From positions 28,128-92,127 of the forward strand of contig NZ_JANZKV010000034.1 of the NCBI RefSeq assembly GCF_025060895.1: DNA of 64,000 bases. Reading direction: 5' to 3'. The DNA is from Stieleria sedimenti (GTDB lineage Bacteria; Planctomycetota; Planctomycetia; Pirellulales; Pirellulaceae). Shown here piece after piece: positions 53,592-62,214 of the stretch. The notes under the pieces are model-generated. The model was not told the origin of the DNA. It saw nothing but the letters and a program-made list of their open reading frames with translations, and searched no databases. The translations under genes were made by a program, and so were the position numbers. Every line of letters starts with the position of its first letter. Within the stretch, counting starts at the first letter, position 1.

Positions 53592-53865
53592 TTCTGGCGA
53601 AAGCATCCGACGGCGGGAAACTTTCTCTGACCTTCTGCGTCTAAGTCCAGGCGGTGACGTCGTCGCCAGCGCCGCCGAATCGTTCGGCGCTGCGCTTCGC
53701 CGGCCGAAAGCTGAGGCAACCCGCCGATTGAATTGGGACACCCTCGGGATCGATGACAACCATGCAAACGTGGTCCACCCGCAGGGCGGGATTGTGAGTA
53801 AGATGACGCGTTGAAAATCGACGCGGATTCCCGCGGCCATCAATCGAATCGTGGAAAGAAAGATC

Positions 53866-56196
53866 ATGTGGTTACGAGGTGGGCGGAGATCGGCCGGAAG
53901 CAGTGATGGTCGACCAAAGACAAGCGGCCGGGTGCGACGGTTGCGCCATGAATTGTTGGAGCAGCGACGGTTACTGGTGGCGACGGTTTCGGTGACGGTC
54001 CAGTCGCCGGTCGCCGTCCCCGAGGCACCGCTGCAGCGGATCGTTTACTCGTTCAATCGGGACGAAACCGATGGGTTCTTGGCAGTCCAATTCGAACTGT
54101 CCGGGGACGCAACATACGACGTGGATTACACGGCACGGGAACGGGACCGAGATACGATTTGGCTGCCCGACGATGCCCCTGTCAGCGGTGACGTCGTCGG
54201 CACTGCCACATTTTTTCCGGGTGAGTCGACGGTCGAATTGATCATCAACGCGCGAACCGACTCCATCAGCGAACCCCACGAAAGCGTGGTGGTGACTCTG
54301 GTCGAAGCAGACGAATTCGGCCCGGTCAACAGTGGTGCGGCGTTGTTCGTCAGCCATCAAGACACCGAGTACTTTATCGCAGATGATCAGAATCGGCTGG
54401 GCACGGTCGAGATCGAAACGGGTGTCGTTGAGGTGCTCGGCAGTATCAACACAGCCGACACGATCACGGACATCGCGTTCACCGAAGACGGCCGGCTGTT
54501 CGCAATCTCGTTCGAGCGTCTTTACGAAGTCCATTTGGCCGATGCGAGCGCGGGACTGATTCCGGTCACGGCGCTCGGACAGCATGGAATCAGTGGTGCC
54601 AATACGCTCATCGACGCTCGGGACGGTGATTTTGGAAGCGAATCGGGAGACCTGTTTGCCGTCGGCGACTCCTTCTTGGATTTGCAGCGGATCGATTTGG
54701 AGCTGGTCAGCGACGAAGTGGTGATGATGAATGTCACCACCGTGTTCGACATTGATGGCACGCTTCAGTCCCAGTTGATGCCGTTTCGTTTTGTGGCCAG
54801 CGGTGACTTGGACTACCTGTCCGGCGGGCATTTGGCCCTCTCGGCTTCAGGGTACGATCAATTCGGAGTGTTCGACACCTATGATTCGTTGATCGAAATA
54901 CAGACTCCCGGTACAGGTGGGGTGATCGAAAACTGGCCGAAACCGGCTCAGGACCCCGACGAAGACTTTGACAATGTGTTCGGCTACGCCTTTGACGGGA
55001 ACGACAGCTTTGCATTCTCCGGACACACGATGCTATCGGTCAGTCAATTCAGCCGGGACACGTCCAGGGAATTGGAAATGACCGGCCGGCCCTACCTGAT
55101 CGGGACGCCGTCGGTTGCCAGGGGCAGGATTCTCGGCGATCAGGTCACGCAAAACACCATCGGACTCTACCAAGGCGACATTTCGTTGTTCCATTTGAAG
55201 GAATCGCTCACGTCGGGGCCTTCGGATCTGTATTTCGGGTTTGGCCCGAGCGGCAACGTGGGCTGGATTCCATTGAGCGGGGATTGGAATGGTGACGGCA
55301 TCGACACGGTCGGTTTTTACCAAGGCGATATCTCGCTGTTCCATCTGAAAGATTCGTTCACCTCAGGGGCCTCGGATCAGTACTTCGGGTTCGGCCCGGG
55401 CGGCACCGCCGGTTGGATTCCGTTGACGGGCGACTGGGATGGGGATGGCGTCGACACCATCGGTCTGTACCAGCCGGACATTTCGTTGTTCCACTTGAAG
55501 GATTCGTTTACACCGGGGGCTTCGGATCACTACTTCGCGTTTGGGCCAGGAGGAAACGCGGGTTGGTTACCACTGGCGGGAGATTGGAACGGTGACGGGA
55601 TCGACACGATCGGCTTGTACCAACCCGATGTCTCCCTGTTCCACTTGAAGGATTCGTTTACCCCGGGGGCTTCGGATCACTACCTGCAATTCGGCCCCGG
55701 CGGCGGCGGTCGGATTCCGCTGGTCGGCGACTGGGACGGCGACGGCTTTGATACGATCGGGCTGTACCGGGGCGACACCTCGTTCTTTCAATTGAAGGAT
55801 TCGTTCGCGCCCGGTGCTGCCGATCACTCGTTTGCATTTGGCCCCGGCGGCAATGCGGGCTGGGTGCCGCTGTCGGGTGATTGGAATGGACGGACCATGC
55901 CTGCTCCGCCGCCGGCACCGCTTGCCTCAGCCGGATCGATTTTTTCGGGTCCCTTGCGCGCGGCGCTCGATGAGGACCATACCGACTCGGTGTTGCACAG
56001 CTCCGGTTGGGGGCTTGCGGCCAAGGCCGAAGTCACGCGGCTCGGTTCGGTCGGGGAGACGGACTCGGTGGTCGATTCGCCCCGCCAACCGACGGCAGAC
56101 CGGACCGCCGAAGCGGACGATTCGGGATCGCAACACAGGGGGCTCGAATCAACGCCGCTCGCGTTGCTGGATGAATCAATGGCCCAGTGGCGTTAA
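53866..56196 (+). CDS. large surface protein with LEPR-xLL-like motif and five 50-residue repeats
   Basis: The N-terminus carries RRLRHELLEQRRLLVATVSV (about 25-44), the planctomycete LEPR-xLL-like export motif. A calx-beta-like segment follows (FELSGDATYDVDYTARERD, PGESTVELIINARTDSISEP), then a region resembling a beta-propeller (GTVEIETGVVEVLGSI). Five repeats near 430-675 each contain DISLFHLKDSFTPGASDHY, FGPGGNAGW, PL and GDWNGDGID, similar to FG-GAP-type calcium-binding DxDGDG loops. The tail is acidic and low-complexity. GGAAAGAAAG stands before the ATG; a GTG at 53851 is an alternative start. It is probably secreted or cell-surface. Confidence 0.82.
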   Translation: MWLRGGRRSAGSSDGRPKTSGRVRRLRHELLEQRRLLVATVSVTVQSPVAVPEAPLQRIVYSFNRDETDGFLAVQFELSGDATYDVDYTARERDRDTIWLPDDAPVSGDVVGTATFFPGESTVELIINARTDSISEPHESVVVTLVEADEFGPVNSGAALFVSHQDTEYFIADDQNRLGTVEIETGVVEVLGSINTADTITDIAFTEDGRLFAISFERLYEVHLADASAGLIPVTALGQHGISGANTLIDARDGDFGSESGDLFAVGDSFLDLQRIDLELVSDEVVMMNVTTVFDIDGTLQSQLMPFRFVASGDLDYLSGGHLALSASGYDQFGVFDTYDSLIEIQTPGTGGVIENWPKPAQDPDEDFDNVFGYAFDGNDSFAFSGHTMLSVSQFSRDTSRELEMTGRPYLIGTPSVARGRILGDQVTQNTIGLYQGDISLFHLKESLTSGPSDLYFGFGPSGNVGWIPLSGDWNGDGIDTVGFYQGDISLFHLKDSFTSGASDQYFGFGPGGTAGWIPLTGDWDGDGVDTIGLYQPDISLFHLKDSFTPGASDHYFAFGPGGNAGWLPLAGDWNGDGIDTIGLYQPDVSLFHLKDSFTPGASDHYLQFGPGGGGRIPLVGDWDGDGFDTIGLYRGDTSFFQLKDSFAPGAADHSFAFGPGGNAGWVPLSGDWNGRTMPAPPPAPLASAGSIFSGPLRAALDEDHTDSVLHSSGWGLAAKAEVTRLGSVGETDSVVDSPRQPTADRTAEADDSGSQHRGLESTPLALLDESMAQWR
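55156..55890 (+). repeat. five tandem 150-bp coding repeats
   Basis: Units start at 55156, 55306, 55456, 55606 and 55753. The fourth is 147 bases and the fifth is cut short at about 138 bases, ending before the last DGxD. Each encodes T-I-G-L-Y, an ISLFHLKDSF strand, an FGPGG turn and a GDWxGDGxD loop. Their closeness in sequence points to recent duplication or gene conversion. Confidence 0.88.
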
Positions 56197-56308
56197 TCTT
56201 TGGTTGCCGAGGTCACCGCCGACCGCCGGTATGTTACGCTGCGGCAATCCTTCACGTTGAGTGAGAGGTTGGTCTGGCGCACGAAGAGGTTGAGAGGATT
56301 TTCTTTCG

Positions 56309-57739
56309 ATGGCGACTCGACGACCGGCGCGTCGGCGAAAGCGACGACACAATGCCGCCGAATTTGAACAAGAATTGGTCGCACTTGCCCAGCAAGGTCA
56401 GTTCAACGACATCGTGGCGGCCTGCGAAAAACATCGGCGACACGGTCCGCTGTCGGTGCTGGCGATGCATCTCTATGGGGTGGCGTTGACCCAGACGGAG
56501 CGATTCGATTCCGCGATCGAGACGCTCCGGGCGGCGGCCAAACGAAGCGACGCTGAGAAAAACGTGGTGCAGTCGTCGGCGATCCGAAACGACTTGTCCA
56601 AGGCCTTCTATGCTGCGAAGCGATATGGGGAAGCCATCGACGTTCTGACGCGGCTGCGAGATCAGAACCCTGATCAAGTGACTTTTGCGCGAAATCGGAT
56701 TCTGGTGCTGGAGGAATCTGGGCAACTTGATGCCGCGTTGCGGGATTGCCTGGCGGCCGTCAAACGCTGGCCCGGCGACGTGCACTTGGCGTTTCGGTTG
56801 GGCGACTTGCGGATGGCGGCGGAATCGTGGCAGCAAGCCGTCGACGCGTTGTCGATTGTCTTGAAGCTGGATCCCGATCATCAGTTGGCTCGGCGAAAGT
56901 TGGTGACGGCGTACCGGAGGCTGGATGACCAGGCGGGCGTCGCCGCGGCACTTCGCGATTGGTTGCAGCGGGACCCTGACAACGCGATCGCCCGTCACCT
57001 GCTATCCGCACAGGAATCCGAGAGACTTGAAGTCGAAGCGTTGCCGTCGCGGGCCTCGGACGATTACGTCCGGGAGGTGTTTGATCAGTTTGCCGAAACG
57101 TTTGACGAGCAGTTGCAGTCGCTCGATTACGCCGCACCACGATTGCTTCGGTCGCTGATGGCGGATCTCGGGTTGTCCGCCGACGGCAGCCTGTCCATTT
57201 TGGATGCCGGTTGCGGCACCGGTTTGATGGGTGAACTGTTGCGGCCGTTTGCTTCACGACTGGTGGGCGTGGACCTGTCTTCGGGGATGCTCCAGCGGGC
57301 CGGCGATCGCGGCTACGACTCGTTGGTGTGCTCGGAGCTGGTGGCGTATTTGAATGAGCATCCCGGCGAGTTTGAATTGATCGTGTCGATGGACACCTTG
57401 ATCTACTTTGGTGATCTGGCGGCCGTTTTGCTGGCGGCCAATCAGTCGCTGCGTGGTGAGGGCGCCCCGCTGGTCTTTACGCTCGAAAAATGGGACGCTT
57501 CGGACGGCGCGGCGGGGTACCATCTCAATCCATCGGGACGCTATTCGCATCGCGTCGACTACGTTCGGGAAACCTTGGAGCGATGCGGTTTCTCAGAGAT
57601 CAGCGTCAAAGAGTCCGCGTTGCGCAAGGAGGCTGGCAAGGAGGTGAGCGGACTGTGCTGGGGCGCGCGAAAGAGCGGATCGAGTGTCAGATGCGATGAA
57701 TCATCTGCAGATGCCCGCTGCCGTAACGCTCGATGTTGA
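56309..57739 (+). CDS. TPR-containing SAM methyltransferase
   Basis: The N-terminal half (about 20-245) has six or so tetratricopeptide-like helical pairs (VLAMHLYGVALTQTERFDSA, AIRNDLSKAFYAAKRYGEAI, GDVHLAFRLGDLRMAAESWQ). The second half is a class I methyltransferase with motif I ILDAGCGTGLMGELL near 297 and VGVDLSSGMLQRA. Similar proteins methylate small molecules or proteins; target unknown. Its 3' end overlaps the converging chemotaxis gene by 53 bases, so the last residues (cysteine/arginine rich) may be a run-through tail. Confidence 0.82.
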   Translation: MATRRPARRRKRRHNAAEFEQELVALAQQGQFNDIVAACEKHRRHGPLSVLAMHLYGVALTQTERFDSAIETLRAAAKRSDAEKNVVQSSAIRNDLSKAFYAAKRYGEAIDVLTRLRDQNPDQVTFARNRILVLEESGQLDAALRDCLAAVKRWPGDVHLAFRLGDLRMAAESWQQAVDALSIVLKLDPDHQLARRKLVTAYRRLDDQAGVAAALRDWLQRDPDNAIARHLLSAQESERLEVEALPSRASDDYVREVFDQFAETFDEQLQSLDYAAPRLLRSLMADLGLSADGSLSILDAGCGTGLMGELLRPFASRLVGVDLSSGMLQRAGDRGYDSLVCSELVAYLNEHPGEFELIVSMDTLIYFGDLAAVLLAANQSLRGEGAPLVFTLEKWDASDGAAGYHLNPSGRYSHRVDYVRETLERCGFSEISVKESALRKEAGKEVSGLCWGARKSGSSVRCDESSADARCRNARC

Positions 57740-58160
57740 TTTGAAAGGCGTCACGTTTCCACGAGGATTGCAACTCGGCCGGAGCGGCGTTTTGTTCGAA
57801 GCGAACTTCACTCAGCACGACTCGGCGACTGGGCCGATAGGAAAACAGGTTCACCGAAATGTTGAAGACTTCGTAGGCGTTGGCCCTCAGGTTGGCAGAC
57901 AGTTCGCCGCTTTCCAGGCTATCGGCAACGGCTCCCATCGGGATTTGGGTCAAGGCGGCGCCCAGGATGGCGACGCAGCGGAGGTCACAGGCGATCTGAC
58001 CGCGAACGAAGTCATTTCCATCGGTATAAATCGCGACAGCGGCCGGTGGATGAACGTGTTCTTCCGATTTGATTTTGGTAGCCGATACCTTCAACCCGAA
58101 CAGGTGGTTCATGAATTTGCCGATTTCGTCGGCAAGGATGGCGGGGCTGGCGATAGACAT
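57687..58160 (-). CDS. second CheX-like phosphatase-type protein
   Basis: The protein has 157 residues. RGQIACDLRCVAILGAALTQ and then NAYEVFNISVNLF contain the E-x-x-N motif (Glu97, Asn100) of CheC/CheX/FliY phosphatases. I therefore call it a divergent CheX-like protein, though overall similarity is weak. It follows CheY on the same strand; start 58160 is used, while 58211 would add 17 residues and bring it to 7 bases after the cheY stop. Its 3' end overlaps the convergent methyltransferase gene. Confidence 0.6.
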   Translation of the reverse strand: MSIASPAILADEIGKFMNHLFGLKVSATKIKSEEHVHPPAAVAIYTDGNDFVRGQIACDLRCVAILGAALTQIPMGAVADSLESGELSANLRANAYEVFNISVNLFSYRPSRRVVLSEVRFEQNAAPAELQSSWKRDAFQINIERYGSGHLQMIHRI

Positions 58161-58218
58161 GGAATGGGGCACTAACGGTAGGTCGGGGGCATCGTGAGGA
58201 TCGGACCGCATGGACACG

Positions 58219-58581
58219 CTAGGTGAGGATCGGATCAAGCGCCGCTTGCATCGAGCCTGCCGTGAAGGGTTTGGTGACGAGGAAATCGGCACCCGACTCG
58301 TGGGCCAGTGCTTTGGTTTCCAAACTGCTTTCTGACGTGATAAAACCGAAGCGGACGTTGTTGCCCGAATCACGAACGCGTTTGAGCAGATCGATGCCTT
58401 TCATCTCGGGCATGTTCCAATCGGACAGCACCAGATCGGGCGATTCACTGGCGATCTTGTTCAACGCGTCGATTCCGTTTTCTGCCTCGATCACGGTGAA
58501 TCCACTGAAGTCAGTTTGTTTCAGTGTGCGGCAGACAATCATTCGCATTGCTTTGCTGTCGTCAACGATCAGGATTTTCAT
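58219..58581 (-). CDS. cheY: CheY-type response regulator
   Basis: This single-domain receiver has 120 residues with the acidic pair DD (7-8), phospho-acceptor Asp54 (LVLSDWNMPEMKG), Thr82 (GFITSES) and Lys104 (FLVTKPF). It should carry the chemotaxis phosphate to the motor or to a partner. It lies between two CheX-type genes, which points to tight dephosphorylation control. AGGAGAA is just upstream of the ATG. Confidence 0.93.
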   Translation of the reverse strand: MKILIVDDSKAMRMIVCRTLKQTDFSGFTVIEAENGIDALNKIASESPDLVLSDWNMPEMKGIDLLKRVRDSGNNVRFGFITSESSLETKALAHESGADFLVTKPFTAGSMQAALDPILT

Positions 58582-58624
58582 TTTCGTTCTCCTTGAAACG
58601 ATTGGCCAGTAGCGGGGGAGGAGC

Positions 58625-59104
58625 TCATGCTTGGATCAGTTCGACGGTCAGAAGGGTTCCACAAACGTCGTACCTGATCGTCAGACTGGTGGGTGTCGGA
58701 TCCGGTTGAGCGGCTCCGACACAAGGCAGCGAGAGGGTGCAATCCTGGTCGATCATTCCTTTCACATTCCCACCGATAACATTGACGACTTCGCCGAAGG
58801 CATCCAAAACGTCTTCGTCGTCCAGGACGTCGGCGGCTTGAGCAAACATAGCACAGGCGATGTGTCGGGCCAGTTTCTCGGGGGCGTAAATCTGCAGAGT
58901 TGCTTGCCAGGAGCCAGAAATTCGAACCGCAGCCATGAGTTGGTTGGGGGCGATGGTTTCGGGTGAACCTTGGAAGGATTCGTGCGGCAGTTCGAGCATG
59001 GTTGTCAAGACATCCTGGACCATCTGCGCGAGACTCAGGTGACTGATCCTGTCGCGACCGCTCGGCTCAGATGGCCGAGGGGCGATAATAAACGATGTCA
59101 TCAA
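58625..59104 (-). CDS. cheX: CheX chemotaxis phosphatase
   Basis: The protein has the CheX pattern of one catalytic helix: DAFGEVVNVIGGNVKGM, with Glu105 and Asn108 forming the E-x-x-N site that dephosphorylates CheY. LSLAQMVQDVLTTMLELP starts the core and SGSWQATLQIYAPEKLARHIACAMF follows. Its start overlaps the CheR end by 38 bases; an internal ATG at 59023 would avoid the overlap and keep the whole core, so the true start is open. Confidence 0.85.
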   Translation of the reverse strand: MMTSFIIAPRPSEPSGRDRISHLSLAQMVQDVLTTMLELPHESFQGSPETIAPNQLMAAVRISGSWQATLQIYAPEKLARHIACAMFAQAADVLDDEDVLDAFGEVVNVIGGNVKGMIDQDCTLSLPCVGAAQPDPTPTSLTIRYDVCGTLLTVELIQA

Positions 59105-59891
59105 TTTCTTTCCTTTGATAGGGAACGCACAGTCCGATCAGAGTCTCGGCGGCTCCGATGACCAGGTAGCCATCGGGACGCATGGCACCGCGAAGTCGTT
59201 TCAGGATGTCTTGTTTGGTCGGCTGATCGAAGTAGAGCAACACGTTGCGGGCCAGCACGACGTCGAATTGCCCGAGGTAGGGCCAAGGCCGCGCCAGATT
59301 GATGCGATGGAATTCGATCCTCTCACGCAGTTCGGGTTTGGCCTGCCAGGCCGCACCGCGGCGATCGAAGTGGCGGAGCAGTTGGGCGGCCGGTAGTCCG
59401 CGGGCAATTTCCAGCGCGCTGAACGTTCCCAGCCGTGCCCGTTTGATCATCTTCTCGGATAAGTCGGAAGCGGTGATGCGGATGTCCCAGTCGTGCAAGT
59501 GGGAAAAGTGGTCCTCCAACAGCATTGCGATGGAATACGGCTCTTGTCCGCTGGAACACGCAGCGCACCAGATTCGCAGTTGCTTTCGATTGCTGTTGTC
59601 GGCGACGATTTGCGGTAGCACTCGTTTGGCGAGCGTTTCAAACACGGAGGCATCGCGAAAGAAGCTGGTTTCGTTGACGGCGACCGCTTCGACCACCTGA
59701 GAGGAGAGCGCGAAATCGTCACCGCGACGCAGGCGTCGGACCAACGAGGGGACGTCTTTCAGGCCGGCGGTGCCGGCAATCGGCGCGAGCCGTTGTTCGA
59801 GCATGCCGACGTGTCGTGGCGCCAACCGTTGCCCCGAATGATCGGCGACCAGCGTGCGAAGGAATGCGAAGTCGGCGGTGGCGAGTGTCAT
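59067..59891 (-). CDS. cheR: CheR methyltransferase
   Basis: CheR adds methyl groups to receptor glutamates for adaptation. The N-terminal helical domain (FLRTLVADHSGQRLAPRHVGMLEQRL) leads to ETSFFRDASVFETLA, the SAM site IWCAACSSGQEPYSIAM, ITASDLSEKMIKRARLGTFS and ARNVLLYFDQPTKQ. It has 274 residues. Start 59891 gives the usual N-terminus and leaves 29 bases after the cheB stop. Confidence 0.94.
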   Translation of the reverse strand: MTLATADFAFLRTLVADHSGQRLAPRHVGMLEQRLAPIAGTAGLKDVPSLVRRLRRGDDFALSSQVVEAVAVNETSFFRDASVFETLAKRVLPQIVADNSNRKQLRIWCAACSSGQEPYSIAMLLEDHFSHLHDWDIRITASDLSEKMIKRARLGTFSALEIARGLPAAQLLRHFDRRGAAWQAKPELRERIEFHRINLARPWPYLGQFDVVLARNVLLYFDQPTKQDILKRLRGAMRPDGYLVIGAAETLIGLCVPYQRKEIDDIVYYRPSAI

Positions 59892-59920
59892 TGCAAGGGA
59901 GACCGGCTGCGTTGCGGTGA

Positions 59921-61021
59921 TCAACTGGTAGAGGCGGCCAGTGGTTGGCGCACGCCAGAACCGGCGACTCGAAGAATTTGCGAGGCGATTTGATCGAGCG
60001 GCAAAACGCGGTCGGCAAATCCGGAATTGGCCACTTGGCCGGGCATGCCCCACACGATGCTGCTTTCCTGGTCTTGGACGTAAACTCGGGCTCCGCAGGC
60101 TTTGAGCGCTTTGGCGCCTCGAGTTCCGTCTTGTCCCATTCCGGTCAAGACGATCCCCAATGATTGGTCACCGAAACAGTTGGCCAGAGAACAGAACAGC
60201 GGATTGACCGAAGGGCGACAGCTGTTTTCCGGGGGCTCTTGATTCAATCGCACGTGGACGCCATCACGCTCACGTGAAGCGACCATGTGATAGTCGCCCG
60301 GGGCGATCAGGACCGTGCCCGGCGTGAGCCGATCGCCGTCGGCGGCTTCGCGAACGCAGTGACCGGTTTGTGAGGAGAGCCGTTCGGCGAGCAGTCCGGT
60401 GAACACCGGCGGCATGTGCTGGACGATCAGAATCGGTGTGGGGAAGTCTTGAGGGAGTCCCGACAGCAGTTTGGACAAGGCCTGGGGGCCACCGGTGGAA
60501 ACGCCGATGGCGATCGCGGCGACGCTGCGATTGGATCCCTCGGCGTCCCTGGTCGGGAAGGTCGTGGTCGGCTCGGCATTGCAGGCCGCCGCCATCGAAT
60601 CGGCTCGCTTTCCGGCGGTCCATTGCATCAGTTTGGGGACCAGGTCACGCCGCAGCGAATCCAGGGCTTTTTGAATGTGACCGGCACCGGTTGGCTTGGT
60701 GGCGAAGTCGGTTGCCCCGGCGGCGATGGCATCCAGCGACGCTTCGGCGCCACGGCTGGTCAGCGAACTGAACATGATGACCGGCAGCGTGCGTCCCAGT
60801 CTACGAATCTCTCGAACCGCCTCGACGCCGTCCATGACCGGCATCTCGATGTCCATCACCACAATGTCGGGATTGGTTTGGTCAAGTTGATCGATGGCGT
60901 CACGTCCGTGCTTGGCTTCGCAAACCACCGTCATCGACGGTTCCAGCTCCAGCGCGGTTCTGATCAACCGGCGCATGATCGCTGAATCGTCACACAGCAT
61001 GACGCGAATCTCATTGTTCAT
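59921..61021 (-). CDS. cheB: CheB methylesterase
   Basis: The protein removes receptor methyl groups and is controlled by phosphorylation. The receiver has Asp57 (IVVMDIEMPVMDG). The esterase triad is visible as Ser in IGVSTGGPQAL, His in VQHMPPVFTG and Asp in LTGMGQDG. It has 366 residues. Start 61021 follows GGAAG. It lies in order HDOD-cheB-cheR-cheX-cheY on the minus strand. Confidence 0.94.
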   Translation of the reverse strand: MNNEIRVMLCDDSAIMRRLIRTALELEPSMTVVCEAKHGRDAIDQLDQTNPDIVVMDIEMPVMDGVEAVREIRRLGRTLPVIMFSSLTSRGAEASLDAIAAGATDFATKPTGAGHIQKALDSLRRDLVPKLMQWTAGKRADSMAAACNAEPTTTFPTRDAEGSNRSVAAIAIGVSTGGPQALSKLLSGLPQDFPTPILIVQHMPPVFTGLLAERLSSQTGHCVREAADGDRLTPGTVLIAPGDYHMVASRERDGVHVRLNQEPPENSCRPSVNPLFCSLANCFGDQSLGIVLTGMGQDGTRGAKALKACGARVYVQDQESSIVWGMPGQVANSGFADRVLPLDQIASQILRVAGSGVRQPLAASTS

Positions 61022-61040
61022 AGTCAAGCTTCCTTCGACG

Positions 61041-61934
61041 TTAGGAAAGATCGCTGGGATCGCGCTGGTCGTCTTGCAGGACTTCGCCGAAAATCGCTTC
61101 GACGATCCCGTTGTCATTGTTCAAAAGCTGCGGGTGCCCGTTCTTGGCGATCACATGAGCCCCGCGGTTGAGCCCGACGTCATAGTCGGTGGCTTCTTCG
61201 TACCGTTGGAAGTGATTGGCGATGTGGTCGGCCGCGGCGACCAGCGAGATCAGCTTGCCGTCGGGGTGATGGGTTTCTGGCAGGTGATGCAATTCGATGG
61301 AGGCCACTAGGGCGCGGGGAAGTCCGTTGTGCGTGGCGAACCAGGCGCCGAATGCGCAGTGGTCGATCCCCAGGATTTCGTTTTCGGCCGTCAAACACTG
61401 CCCGTCTTCGACAAACGCCAACGGGTCGGCCTTGGCGAAGGACTCGGGCGCGGCGACCGCCAACAGCAGGCGGCCGAAATCGTGCAGCAACCCGGCGGTG
61501 AATTCTTCGCCCTCGAAACCGAGTCGCAGCTGTTTGTTGATGTAGCTGGCCACCTTGGCGGTGCGAAAACTGTGTTGCCAAATGACCTCGCGAACCCACT
61601 CTTGTTCAAGCGGCATGCTCTTCATCAAGCTCGCCGCGCTGGAGGTCAGGATCAGGTTTCGGCATTGCCGCAATCCGAGTCGAACGACCGCCTGGCGAAG
61701 ACTGACGACGGGGGAACTGGCAGCGAAATACACACTGTTGGACAGCGACAGAATTTCGGTGGCGAGTTTGACATCGCGCTCGATGACTCCGGCAAATTCG
61801 GCGGCAACGCAGTCGGGGTCTTGCGCCAACTCCAGCGCCTCGGTGGCGACCGCCGGCAGCATGGCCAATTCATCCGAACGCTTGAGAAGGGCTTGTTTGA
61901 GCTTTTCGGGTGGTGAGCAGGTTTGGACGGTCAT
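61041..61934 (-). CDS. HDOD-domain protein
   Basis: The protein has 297 residues with an HDOD domain (about 20-215: LPAVATEALELAQDPDCVAA, RDVKLATEILSLSNSVYF, RQAVVRLGLRQCRNLIL, AGLLHDFGRLLL). HDOD proteins often act as signalling outputs in chemotaxis and stress regulation; no GGDEF or EAL is attached. It has a 19-base gap before cheB. Start 61934 is taken; the frame stays open upstream into the repeat region but has no protein-like content there. Confidence 0.85.
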   Translation of the reverse strand: MTVQTCSPPEKLKQALLKRSDELAMLPAVATEALELAQDPDCVAAEFAGVIERDVKLATEILSLSNSVYFAASSPVVSLRQAVVRLGLRQCRNLILTSSAASLMKSMPLEQEWVREVIWQHSFRTAKVASYINKQLRLGFEGEEFTAGLLHDFGRLLLAVAAPESFAKADPLAFVEDGQCLTAENEILGIDHCAFGAWFATHNGLPRALVASIELHHLPETHHPDGKLISLVAAADHIANHFQRYEEATDYDVGLNRGAHVIAKNGHPQLLNNDNGIVEAIFGEVLQDDQRDPSDLS

Positions 61935-62076
61935 CGGAGATACCACTGTAATGATTACGTAGGGGAGTCGGGCAATTGTCGGTGCCGTTGCGCGACGGGG
62001 TCGGCAGGAACTGCGAATTTTCTCAAACGTGGGGGAACACGGACATCGCCCCCCACCTTTCCCCCGACCTCCCTTT

Positions 62077-62149
62077 AAATCGTGCCACCCACCTAACTGT
62101 TCTTTATCCACCTAACTGTTCTCACTCTAAATGGTGCCACCCACCTAGT
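62077..62149. repeat. left REP-like repeats of the transposase
   Basis: AATCGTGCCACCCACCTAACTGTTC starts near 62078, CCACCTAACTGTTC recurs near 62108, and AAATGGTGCCACCCACCTAG starts near 62129. The conserved core is GTGCCACCCACCTA. They sit next to the transposase promoter and are inverted relative to the right-hand copies. Confidence 0.8.
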
Positions 62150-62151
62150 TG

Positions 62152-62180
62152 TTGACTCAAGTTTTCCATCGAGGTACAAT
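62152..62180 (+). promoter_or_regulatory. sigma-70 promoter of the transposase gene
   Basis: TTGACT (62152-62157) and TACAAT (62175-62180) are separated by exactly 17 bases. They lie just after the left repeat and 35 bases before the ATG, with GGGGGGAG at 62201-62208 as the ribosome-binding site. Confidence 0.72.
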
Positions 62181-62214
62181 CAGGCAACAATTCATTGTAA
62201 GGGGGGAGTTTGCG

